Source of the DNA: an uncultured Bacteroides sp.
GTDB lineage: Bacteria > Bacteroidota > Bacteroidia > Bacteroidales > Bacteroidaceae
DNA length: 32,994 nucleotides
Direction: 5' to 3'
NCBI RefSeq assembly: GCF_910578895.1
Contig: NZ_CAJTSC010000036.1
Coordinates: 1-32,994 of the forward strand
A program made the translations under genes and the position numbers. Of the stretch, positions 7,465 through 14,531 are shown piece by piece; the stretch's first letter is position 1; every line of letters starts with the position of its first letter. The notes beneath the pieces are model-generated. The model was not told where the DNA came from and did not search any database. It was given only the letters and a program-made list of their open reading frames with translations.

Positions 7465-8040
7465 TTAAATAGGTGTATAGATTACTGCCAGTATCTTTGC
7501 CGCCTGTCCCTTGTAGGCATGCACGTGGTGTGGTACGATGGAGTCGTAGTAGATGCTGTCTCCCTCTTCAAGAAGATACGTGTTCTTGCCGTAGCTGATT
7601 TCCATTGTTCCCTCCATAACCAGGATGAACTCTTCGCCTTCGTGCGAGGAGAGCACGAAATCGTTGTCGTCCGTAGGAGCTACATCGATGATGAACGGCT
7701 CCATGTGTCGGTCTGCTTTCGATTTGGAGAGCGAGTGATACTCCATGTGCTTGCGCGAGTGGATGGCGTTGTTGGAGAAGCTGATGCTGTCCGTTGCTTC
7801 CGCCTTGCGGCATACCACGGGACCGTTCTCGTCCTGGCCGTCGAGGAATGTGCCGAGGCGTACGCCCAGCACGCGGGCTATCTTGATAAGCGGCGCCAGC
7901 GATGGCAGGTCGATGTTATTCTCAATACGTTCAATCTGTTCGATGGCGAGACCCGAACGTTGTGCCAACTCTTCCATGCTGATGGACTGGCTTTCGCGGA
8001 GCGACTTGATTTTTTCTCCTACAATCTTACTTGTATCCAT
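7465..8040 (-). CDS. XRE-family transcriptional regulator with C-terminal cupin
   Basis: A 191-residue regulator. Residues 5-60 form an XRE/Cro helix-turn-helix (MEELAQRSGLAIEQIERIEN, LPSLAPLIKIARVLGV). Residues about 115-188 form a small cupin barrel with HEGEEFILVMEGTMEISYG and GDSIYYDSIVPHHVHA. Such proteins bind DNA through the N-terminus and sense a small ligand in the cupin; the ligand is not evident. The gene lies directly upstream of the acyl-CoA ligase on the same strand, which suggests an acid or acyl-CoA signal controlling the ligase. It has its own promoter-like box just upstream. Confidence 0.9.
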   Translation of the reverse strand: MDTSKIVGEKIKSLRESQSISMEELAQRSGLAIEQIERIENNIDLPSLAPLIKIARVLGVRLGTFLDGQDENGPVVCRKAEATDSISFSNNAIHSRKHMEYHSLSKSKADRHMEPFIIDVAPTDDNDFVLSSHEGEEFILVMEGTMEISYGKNTYLLEEGDSIYYDSIVPHHVHAYKGQAAKILAVIYTPI

Positions 8041-8090
8041 AATTTGATAGTATTTCTGTTCAAAAGGTTATGATTAATAACTGTAGGTTG

Positions 8091-8122
8091 CAAAAATAAG
8101 ACATTCTTTTACTTGGTGCAAC
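8091..8122 (-). promoter_or_regulatory. Promoter of the XRE-cupin gene
   Basis: The minus strand reads TATTTTTG at 8098-8091 (TAnnTTTG), with a TTGC -33-like box at 8122-8119 and a 20-nt spacer, 51 nt before the start codon. Between this and the next gene (8216) I see only AT-rich sequence. Confidence 0.55.
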
Positions 8123-8215
8123 ATTCTGCAAGGAAAAAGTTTGTTTTTGCTCACGCTTCTTCCATTTCGCCCGGATTGCAGGACATCGGGATAGGCTTTG
8201 CTTGCCGCATGGGGC

Positions 8216-9160
8216 TTATTCCGCTTGCAGGCTGTCGGCACGTGCCATGTCTTGCCGCAGCAGGCGCGTGAATTTCGGGGCGCCGATGTCGGAGGAGAGG
8301 TGGTTGCCGCTGTGGAAGTCATCGTCAGTGAAGCGGCTGTCATTGAAATAGCTGTATACGCGGACATTGCTCCAGGTTGCGGCTATTTCTTGTAATGCGG
8401 CATGCATCTGTTCGACCTGTGCCGGATTGGCAGACTCGTAATACAGTTTGTGAACCGGCGGGATAACAAAATAGAGCTTGATACCCTTGTCCCGGCACAG
8501 TCCTGCCGCCTCGTTCAGGCGTCGGACATTCTCGGCGAATGTTTGTTCCGCCCTCTCTCCTTCAGATACCGAGTGCCCTTTTGCGTCTTGCGGGATGTCT
8601 TGCAGCCAGTCGCCGCTTCTTTCGGCCGAGTCGAAACTATGGTCCAATCCCAAAGAATCGCATGCCATCGTCCTTTTATGCAGCATATAGTATTTCGACC
8701 ATTTTCTGAAAGAAATGGAGCCTGTTCCGATTAGCTCGATATTGTAAAGCAAGTCCTTGTGCCTGTCGATATCCATATAGATTTTGTGGTAGGTCACGCT
8801 GGTTTTGTCCTGGCTGATGCAATCGTCAATCCACAACGTCTGGTAGGATATTCCCCAAATCACGTTTTGCAGCCGGGGAAGCCTTTCGATATACCTTTCC
8901 AGCAACACTTGGTTGTAGCGTAGCCATTGCCCGGAAAGTGACAGGTTGTACGTGCTGTCGGCAAAGTATGCGGGATTGAGACTGCAATTTGTGACCGAAC
9001 TGCCTATAATCAGGTTCTTGATTTCATTGCCGTGCTTCTCTGTAATCTCCTGTTTGAACTTATAAGAATTTGGGATTTGCCGCAACATCATCTCAAAACC
9101 GATGCTCAATATAATCAGCACCGATGAGAACAGGCAGATATGTATCAGGAACTTCTTCAT
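8216..9160 (-). CDS. SGNH-like (DltD/AlgX-type) membrane-anchored protein, MBOAT partner
   Basis: A 314-residue protein with an N-terminal signal anchor (residues 4-22) and an extracytoplasmic domain. LIIGSSVTNCSLNP at 50-63 looks like the nucleophile block of SGNH hydrolases, with Ser54/Ser55, and D280-x-x-H283 followed by SGNHLS looks like the Asp/His block. These features and its place 237 nt after an MBOAT gene on the same strand suggest a periplasmic acyl-transfer partner, as DltD or AlgX/AlgJ are for their MBOAT proteins. That role is inferred from context; the overall similarity is distant and no specific name is justified. An inverted repeat occupies the gap to the MBOAT gene. Confidence 0.7.
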   Translation of the reverse strand: MKKFLIHICLFSSVLIILSIGFEMMLRQIPNSYKFKQEITEKHGNEIKNLIIGSSVTNCSLNPAYFADSTYNLSLSGQWLRYNQVLLERYIERLPRLQNVIWGISYQTLWIDDCISQDKTSVTYHKIYMDIDRHKDLLYNIELIGTGSISFRKWSKYYMLHKRTMACDSLGLDHSFDSAERSGDWLQDIPQDAKGHSVSEGERAEQTFAENVRRLNEAAGLCRDKGIKLYFVIPPVHKLYYESANPAQVEQMHAALQEIAATWSNVRVYSYFNDSRFTDDDFHSGNHLSSDIGAPKFTRLLRQDMARADSLQAE

Positions 9161-9199
9161 TGTGAATAGATAAGTAAACGTTTAAAGTTGGTTTATATT

Positions 9200-9323
9200 T
9201 GTCGTTCAGAGCAAAGCGAAGAATCCCCTTTCCTTATATATAAAGAAGAAGAAACCGGCTGCTTTTAAAGATACTGCCGTTTTTTTTAAGGGGGAGAGAT
9301 ACTTCGCTTCGCTCTGAATGACA
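9200..9323. repeat. Long inverted repeat between the MBOAT and SGNH-like genes
   Basis: Arms at 9200-9221 (TGTCGTTCAGAGCAAAGC...) and 9302-9323 match at 20 of 22 positions, and pairing resumes weakly at CCCC/GGGG. The loop is about 80 nt. The core TTCAGAGCrAAGCGAAG is a word I associate with dispersed intergenic repeats in many bacteria. It may terminate or attenuate the MBOAT transcript before the SGNH-like gene. Confidence 0.8.
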
Positions 9324-9397
9324 GGGCAAGGTGATAGCCCGTTTGGGTTTTGATACACTCTATAAGGTTGTTCATTGTTAATACTTGTATTATACTC

Positions 9398-10837
9398 TTA
9401 GAATTGGAAATAGATAAACTCTTCCTGGCTGCCTGCCAGCAGGAGGGTAGTTACAAACAAGATGTAATAAAGCGCCCAGCGGACAGCCCGGTGGCGGAAA
9501 ATGCCTTTCTCCGCTATCTGCAGCCCGAACTGCTTCTCACGTTGCAGCCATTCTATCACCAGCAGTATGCCGATATAGATAAGCGGGTCTTTGCCGTGTG
9601 CGGGAAGAACGAAGTCGAACTTCGTTATCATGCACGCTATATAGTCCCATGCCTGGCGGATGCTCTCCGCACGGAAGATAATCCAGCCGATGACGACCAG
9701 CAGAAAAGTGGCGCACATCCGGCACGCTTCCTTTATCGTGGGGAGCAGGCGTCCCTGCGCCGCCACATCCGTGTTTCTGCGGTTCTTGCCCATAACGAGC
9801 AATGGCAGGAACAACACGGCATGATAGGCTCCCCAGCAGATGAACGTCCAGTTGGCGCCGTGCCAGAAGCCGCTGACAAGGAATATAATCAGCGTGTTGC
9901 GCATCGCCTTCCACTTGCCGCACCGGCTTCCGCCCAGCGGGATGTAGATGTAGTCGCGGAACCAGGTGGTGAGCGATATGTGCCAGCGGCGCCAGAACTC
10001 GGCGATGTCTCTCGAGAAATAGGGGAAATTGAAGTTGCGCATCAGGTCGATGCCGAACAGGCGCGCCGTGCCGATGGCGATGTCCGAATATCCCGAGAAA
10101 TCGCCGTATATCTGGAAGGTGAAGAAGAACGCACCCACAAACAGGTGCGTGCCGCCCAGTGTCTGATAGTCGTCGAAGATGATGTTGACGGCGGCGGCGC
10201 AGTTGTCCGCCACCACCATTTTCTTGAACAATCCCCACAATATCTGCCGCATTCCGTCTGCCGCCTTGCCGTAGTGGAAGCTGCGTGGTGCGAGGAATTG
10301 CGGCAGCAGGTTGGTGGCACGCTCGATGGGACCCGCCACCAGTTGGGGGAAGAAGCTGATGAAGGCGAAGAAAGCCACCGCATCGTGCGTGGGCTTCAGT
10401 TTATGCCGGTACACATCAATCGTGTAGCTCAGTGCCTGGAAGGTGTAGAAACTGATGCCCACCGGCAGCAGTATGTCTACCGTCACCCAATCCGGTTCCA
10501 TGCCGAAGAGACGGAACAGTTGGGCGAGGTTCTCCCCGAAGAAGTTGAAATACTTGAAGATGCAGAGGATGAGCAGGTTGAGGATGATGTTTGCGGCACT
10601 GACCCACTTTTGCCTGGTGCGTTGCCCTTCCAGCCGTTCCAGAAGCAGGCCGCCGGCAAAGCTGCAGAGCGTGGTGAATGCTATGAGGAGAAGGAAACGC
10701 CAGTCCCACCAACCGTAGAAGGTGTAGCTTGCCGCCACTATAAACAGGTTTTGCCAACGCAGCGGCTTGAACACGAACCAATAGAGCATGAATGCTATCG
10801 GCAGAAATATCAGGAACTCAAAAGAATTGAACAGCAT
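9398..10837 (-). CDS. MBOAT family membrane-bound O-acyltransferase
   Basis: A 479-residue polytopic membrane protein. Family signatures are clear: LLPVGISFYTFQALSYTIDV near 140, FFPQLVAGPIERA, WRRWHISLTTWFRDYIYIPL, and the putative catalytic histidine His326 in SGFWHGANW. Members move acyl groups (often acetyl) across or onto envelope polymers such as alginate, teichoic acid or peptidoglycan. The Bacteroidales target here is unknown. The SGNH-like gene downstream supports a two-component acylation pair. The start is fixed by MLFNSFEFLIFLPI, the usual N-terminus of this group. The gene carries its own promoter and is preceded by a gene-free region of more than 1.2 kb. Confidence 0.93.
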   Translation of the reverse strand: MLFNSFEFLIFLPIAFMLYWFVFKPLRWQNLFIVAASYTFYGWWDWRFLLLIAFTTLCSFAGGLLLERLEGQRTRQKWVSAANIILNLLILCIFKYFNFFGENLAQLFRLFGMEPDWVTVDILLPVGISFYTFQALSYTIDVYRHKLKPTHDAVAFFAFISFFPQLVAGPIERATNLLPQFLAPRSFHYGKAADGMRQILWGLFKKMVVADNCAAAVNIIFDDYQTLGGTHLFVGAFFFTFQIYGDFSGYSDIAIGTARLFGIDLMRNFNFPYFSRDIAEFWRRWHISLTTWFRDYIYIPLGGSRCGKWKAMRNTLIIFLVSGFWHGANWTFICWGAYHAVLFLPLLVMGKNRRNTDVAAQGRLLPTIKEACRMCATFLLVVIGWIIFRAESIRQAWDYIACMITKFDFVLPAHGKDPLIYIGILLVIEWLQREKQFGLQIAEKGIFRHRAVRWALYYILFVTTLLLAGSQEEFIYFQF

Positions 10838-10906
10838 GTTACTTGTAATTGGATGACAGACGGTGTCGGCTAATCAATTTGTTTATTATTTAATATTGGT
10901 GAACCG

Positions 10907-10937
10907 CAAAAGTAAACAAAATATAAATCAAATCAAT
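10907..10937 (-). promoter_or_regulatory. Promoter of the MBOAT gene
   Basis: The minus strand has TACTTTTG at 10914-10907 (TAnnTTTG) and ATTG at 10937-10934 with a 19-nt spacer, matching the Bacteroides -33/-7 layout. The leader would be about 60 nt. Confidence 0.55.
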
Positions 10938-10971
10938 CTTTTCCAAAGAAGAAATAGTCCCGCCAACAGGG

Positions 10972-11127
10972 CTTTTCCATTTACAGGAGCTGGAGGGAGT
11001 TGGAAGGAGGCAAAGGAGGTTGGACATCGGTAGTATCGCTATATATCAACAGGATTATCGGCTTGACTCTTCAGCCCGAAGGGTGATAACTCCTTCTAAC
11101 TCTCTCCAGCTCCTGTAAATGGAAAAG
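10972..11127. repeat. 38-bp near-perfect inverted repeat
   Basis: Arms at 10972-11009 and 11090-11127 match at 36 of 38 positions (both contain CATTTACAGGAGCTGGAG) and flank 80 nt. The arm includes AAGGAG/GGAGTT words like those at 7304-7457. A related CAGGAGCCGGAGG hairpin lies at 32849-32890. It may be a small non-autonomous mobile element or a dispersed hairpin family; I see no target-site duplication I would trust. Confidence 0.85.
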
Positions 11128-11131
11128 CTGT

Positions 11132-11191
11132 ACCCGTGCAGGTAATCGGGCAGACGCCGGAAACGAACCGGTTCCGGCTGTTTGCACGGGT
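11132..11191. other. Stable nested stem-loop, possible structured RNA
   Basis: ACCCGTGCA at 11132-11140 pairs with TGCACGGGT at 11183-11191, and CAGACGCCGGAA (from 11151) pairs imperfectly with TTCCGGCTGTTTG (from 11172). An extra TTTGCAC/GTGCAAA palindrome overlaps the right arm. It begins only 5 nt after the 38-bp inverted repeat. No promoter was recognised for it. Confidence 0.4.
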
Positions 11192-11221
11192 GCAAAGTGA
11201 AGTGCCATCCGTTCGCTTTAT

Positions 11222-11278
11222 GGCAAAAAGGCGGCAAAACAGCTTTTTTGCTTACTCCCCTTCTTGCCGCTTTCTGCC
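11222..11278. repeat. Hairpin with GGCAAAAAGGCGGCAA arm
   Basis: 11222-11237 pairs with 11264-11278 at about 15 positions with one offset. The loop includes AGC-T6-GCT. It follows the nested stem-loop and precedes the 22-bp array; function unknown. Confidence 0.5.
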
Positions 11279-11368
11279 GAAACAGGAACATGCTGCATAA
11301 AGTGCGGATAGATATGCTTCATTTCCCGATGGATATACGCTGTTTATGCAGAAACCGGGCGTTCCCGC

Positions 11369-11522
11369 CGTTGGATGCAGGTGTTTCTCATGCTGGATGC
11401 AAGTGTTTCTGTCGACAGACATTAACATCTGTCGTGATAGACATTAATGCCGCTCATGACAGACATTAATGTCTATCGCGAGCGATGTTAATGTCCCTCG
11501 CCACGGACGTCAATATCCGTGA
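11369..11522. repeat. Tandem array of seven 22-bp degenerate palindromic units
   Basis: Seven consecutive 22-nt units start at 11369, 11391, 11413, 11435, 11457, 11479 and 11501. Units 3-6 share (A/T)GACATTAA(T/C)-like cores centred on TTAA; units 1-2 share TGGATGCArGTGTTTCT. Most units are individually quasi-palindromic, for example AGACATTAATGTCT in unit 5, CGACAGA/TCTGTCG arms in unit 3 and CACGGA/TCCGTG in unit 7. There are no spacers, so this is not a CRISPR array, and the period is not a multiple of three. Confidence 0.8.
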
Positions 11523-12018
11523 AACGGGGTGCCCGCACGTGGCATTTCCGGCGCTCTTTCCCGCTGGTTTATTTGTAAATATTTCGCTATTGCGCTGGCT
11601 GTATGGAAGATAAATGTTTTCCGTTCCGTTTTTTCCCGCCGGCAGCACGTAAGGACGGAAATAGCCGATTCTGCGGCAACGGGAAATGCAAATTGTCAGA
11701 AACATGGGCAGAATGACAAAAAGACAAAATGAAGCGTTCTGTTCCGGCAGGAATATACAATCCTGCCGTGGCAAGACGGGATGCGTGTAAAAGGGAGTCC
11801 GGATGATGCGGATGTGGGGTTCAAATTAAAAGGCTTTTGATAGGGCATTCATCGTTTCGACGCATTCCCGTAATTGTTTTCACTATAGGCATGAGAGAGG
11901 TTTGCCGGGAAAAGGAATGTGCTGTGAAGGGTTGTTGCGGCAGGCGGGGCATCGGGTGATGGCGGCGTATCCCTGCTTTCCCGCTCGGAAGGGAAGTGGG
12001 ATGGAGGGGCTGAAAAGC

Positions 12019-12058
12019 AAAACGGGGTGACTTTTCAATGGAAGAGTCACCCCGTTTT
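12019..12058 (-). terminator. Intrinsic terminator of rpsO
   Basis: AAAACGGGGTGACT at 12019-12032 is perfectly complementary to 12045-12058, with a 12-nt loop. On the minus strand the stem ends in TTTT. It lies 21 nt past the rpsO stop. Confidence 0.85.
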
Positions 12059-12079
12059 AATAGGTTTACCGCAAGTGAA

Positions 12080-12349
12080 TTACTTACGCAAGCCGAGTTC
12101 CTGAACAATGGCACGATAGCGGTTGATATCGCGGTCTTTCAGGTAGTTCAACAGCGCACGGCGCTTACCTACCAACATTGTCAAGGCTCTTTCTGTACTA
12201 TAATCCTTTCTGTTGAGCTTCATGTGCTCAGTCAGATGAGCAATACGGTATGAAAACAATGCTATCTGGGCCTCAGCTGAGCCAGTATCAGTGTTAGACT
12301 TTCCGTATTTGCCGAAGATTTCTTGCTTTTTAGCAGCGTCTAAATACAT
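12080..12349 (-). CDS. rpsO: 30S ribosomal protein S15
   Basis: An 89-residue protein of the normal S15 length. It binds 16S rRNA in the central domain and helps form bridge contacts with 23S rRNA. Family residues are clear: DTGSAEAQIALFSYRIAHLTEHM (His and Asp region contacting RNA) and the C-terminal GKRRALLNYLKDRD. It is a single-gene transcript with a promoter at 12395-12424 and a strong terminator. It is divergent from typA, a translational GTPase, which is a common neighbour in Bacteroides. Confidence 0.97.
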   Translation of the reverse strand: MYLDAAKKQEIFGKYGKSNTDTGSAEAQIALFSYRIAHLTEHMKLNRKDYSTERALTMLVGKRRALLNYLKDRDINRYRAIVQELGLRK

Positions 12350-12394
12350 AATGTTTAATTAAAAAGTTGATAATGCTTTTCTCTTTCGAGCGTG

Positions 12395-12424
12395 CAAAGA
12401 TAGGCATTATCTTTTATATCGCAA
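12395..12424 (-). promoter_or_regulatory. rpsO: Promoter of rpsO
   Basis: The minus strand reads TATCTTTG at 12402-12395, with a TTGC box at 12424-12421 and an 18-nt spacer. The leader would be about 40 nt. Confidence 0.6.
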
Positions 12425-12476
12425 TGATATTCAGTAAAAAAATCTTTTCTCTGTGATGTATGTAGTGTAAAATTCG

Positions 12477-12484
12477 TACCTTTG
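12477..12484 (+). promoter_or_regulatory. typA: -7 promoter box of typA
   Basis: TACCTTTG matches TAnnTTTG 25 nt before the ATG at 12509. The box overlaps an in-frame TTG at 12482, which argues that the TTG is not the start. The leader would be only about 18 nt. Confidence 0.6.
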
Positions 12485-12508
12485 CCGACCGAAAATAATA
12501 GGTATTGT

Positions 12509-14308
12509 ATGCAAAATATTAGAAACATTGCAATTATTGCCCATGTCGACCATGGGAAGACGACACTTGTCGATAAGATGCTTCTGGCGGGAAACCTCTT
12601 CCGCAGCAACCAGAGCACAGGTGAATTAATGTTGGATAACAATGATTTGGAACGCGAGCGGGGTATAACAATCCTTTCCAAAAACGTTTCTATCAATTAT
12701 AAGGACACTAAGATTAATATTATCGATACTCCGGGACACAGTGACTTCGGCGGTGAGGTGGAACGTGTGCTGAACATGGCGGACGGATGTATTCTGTTGG
12801 TGGACGCTTTCGAGGGTCCGATGCCGCAGACCCGTTTCGTGTTGCAGAAGGCGTTGCAGATAGGATTGAAGCCTATCGTGGTTGTCAACAAGGTGGATAA
12901 GCCCAACTGCCGTCCCGAAGAGGTTTATGAAATGGTGTTCGACCTGATGTTCAGCCTGGAGGCTTCGGAAGACCAGCTGGACTTCCCCGTCATCTACGGT
13001 TCGGCAAAGAACAACTGGATGAGCACGGACTGGCAGGCGCCGACGGACAACATTTATCCGTTGCTGGACTGCATTCTGGAAAATATTCCTGCTCCTACGC
13101 AGCTGGAGGGCACGCCGCAGATGTTGGTGACTTCGTTGGACTACTCCTCTTATACGGGTCGTATCGCCGTGGGCCGTGTGCATCGCGGCACTTTAAAGGA
13201 GGGCATGAACGTCTCCTTGGCAAAGCGCGACGGTTCCATTGTCAAATCGAAAATCAAAGAACTGCATACGTTCGAGGGTATGGGCCGTGTGAAGGTGACG
13301 GAGGTCTCTTCCGGTGACATCTGCGCGCTGGTGGGTATCGAAGGGTTCGAAATCGGAGATACAATCTGCGATTACGAAAATCCCGAAGCGTTGGCGCCCA
13401 TCGCCATCGACGAGCCGACCATGAGCATGTTGTTCACCATCAACGACTCTCCGTTCTTCGGCAAGGAAGGCAAGTTCGTTACTTCCCGCCATATCCACGA
13501 CCGTCTGATGAAGGAGTTGGATAAGAACCTTGCGCTCCGCGTGCGTAAGAGCGAGGAAGACGGGAAATGGGTGGTGTCCGGTCGTGGCGTGCTTCATCTT
13601 TCCGTATTGGTCGAGACGATGCGCCGTGAGGGATACGAGTTGCAGGTAGGACAGCCGCAGGTGATTTTCAAGGAGATAGACGGTGTGAAGCACGAGCCTA
13701 TCGAGGAACTTACGGTGAATGTCCCCGAAGAGTATGCCAGCAAGATTATTGATATGGTGACCCGCCGCAAGGGTGAAATGGTGAAAATGGAGAGTGCCGG
13801 CGAGCGTGTGAACCTCGAGTTCAATATGCCGTCGCGCGGTATCATCGGCCTGCGCACGAATGTGCTGACTGCCTCTGCCGGTGAGGCTATCATGGCGCAC
13901 CGCTTTAAGGAATACCAGCCTTACAAGGGTGAGATAGAACGCCGCACCAACGGTTCCATGATTGCTATGGAGAGCGGTACGGCTTTTGCCTATGCCATCG
14001 ACAAGTTGCAGGACCGCGGCAAGTTCTTCATCTTCCCGCAAGACGAGGTTTATGCAGGTCAGGTAGTGGGCGAGCATTCTCACGACAACGATTTGGTGAT
14101 TAATGTGACGAAGTCGAAGAAGCTGACCAATATGCGTGCTTCCGGTTCCGACGAGAAGGCGCGTCTGATTCCGCCGGTGCAGTTCTCCTTGGAAGAGGCG
14201 TTGGAATATATCAAGGGAGACGAATATGTGGAGGTGACGCCTAAGTCCATGCGCATGCGTAAGGTTATCCTTGACGAGATAGAGCGCAAGCGCGCAAACA
14301 AGAACTGA
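12509..14308 (+). CDS. typA: Ribosome-associated GTPase TypA/BipA
   Basis: A 599-residue translational GTPase of the EF-G-like family that acts on the ribosome under stress and in assembly. The G1 loop AHVDHGKT is at 11-18, followed by the switch RGITILSKN, DTPGHSDFGGEVERVL (G3) and NKVDKPNCR (G4). Domains II, III, V and the BipA-specific C-terminal domain (ending ERKRANKN) are complete. The start is taken at ATG 12509 because MQNIRNIAIIAHVDHG is the family N-terminus and the in-frame TTG upstream lies inside the promoter. It is convergent with the nitroreductase gene across a hairpin. Confidence 0.97.
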   Translation: MQNIRNIAIIAHVDHGKTTLVDKMLLAGNLFRSNQSTGELMLDNNDLERERGITILSKNVSINYKDTKINIIDTPGHSDFGGEVERVLNMADGCILLVDAFEGPMPQTRFVLQKALQIGLKPIVVVNKVDKPNCRPEEVYEMVFDLMFSLEASEDQLDFPVIYGSAKNNWMSTDWQAPTDNIYPLLDCILENIPAPTQLEGTPQMLVTSLDYSSYTGRIAVGRVHRGTLKEGMNVSLAKRDGSIVKSKIKELHTFEGMGRVKVTEVSSGDICALVGIEGFEIGDTICDYENPEALAPIAIDEPTMSMLFTINDSPFFGKEGKFVTSRHIHDRLMKELDKNLALRVRKSEEDGKWVVSGRGVLHLSVLVETMRREGYELQVGQPQVIFKEIDGVKHEPIEELTVNVPEEYASKIIDMVTRRKGEMVKMESAGERVNLEFNMPSRGIIGLRTNVLTASAGEAIMAHRFKEYQPYKGEIERRTNGSMIAMESGTAFAYAIDKLQDRGKFFIFPQDEVYAGQVVGEHSHDNDLVINVTKSKKLTNMRASGSDEKARLIPPVQFSLEEALEYIKGDEYVEVTPKSMRMRKVILDEIERKRANKN

Positions 14309-14387
14309 TTTTACAAGTTTGGTTGTTATATGCAAGAAGCGGATGTGTCGAAAGCATGAAAAGCTTACATAATCACGCTTCTTGGAT

Positions 14388-14444
14388 GCAGATGACACAG
14401 ATGATGCGGATAAGTAAAAAATCCGCATTATCTGTGTCATCTGC
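14388..14444. terminator. Bidirectional hairpin between typA and nitroreductase
   Basis: GCAGATGACACAGATGATGC... at 14388-14411 pairs with 14421-14444 at all but one of 24 positions, with a 9-nt loop. The arm is built from two GATGAyrCrG-like words in tandem. It lies 79 nt past typA and 87 nt past the nitroreductase stop. The same design is seen at 20189-20262. Confidence 0.7.
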
Positions 14445-14531
14445 GTTTAAAAGATAGTGGGTAAGTTGTTTCGATATACCCTCTTCTTTGATTATAGGGC
14501 CGGTCTTTGGTAAGTTCCTTTATGGCGCCCT

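Larger units (their letters stand above)
10838..12079. other. Gene-free, repeat-rich 1.24-kb intergenic block
   Basis: I see no convincing gene between the MBOAT start and the rpsO stop. The open frames present (for example 11182-11469 plus and 11466-11774 minus) are rich in Cys/His/Arg, lack family motifs and cross the palindromic repeats. In order the block holds the MBOAT promoter, a 38-bp inverted repeat, a branched hairpin, another hairpin, the 22-bp-period array, then about 500 nt (11523-12018) in which I recognise nothing, and the rpsO terminator. Confidence 0.7.

Noticed and set aside
9350..10873. 507-residue open frame on the plus strand opposite the MBOAT gene
   Set aside because: The minus-strand frame has all MBOAT signatures; the plus frame is Glu/Arg/His-rich without motifs.
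11369..11522. CRISPR array
   Set aside because: Units are contiguous, about 22 nt, degenerate and without spacers, and no cas gene is in the window.
11182..11774. Small open frames on both strands across the palindrome array, ending in similar residues
   Set aside because: The similar ends on the two strands follow from the palindromic repeats. No homology, start context or signal supports them.
12482..12508. TTG start 27 nt upstream for typA
   Set aside because: The TTG overlaps the TACCTTTG promoter box and the added residues are not part of the family N-terminus.
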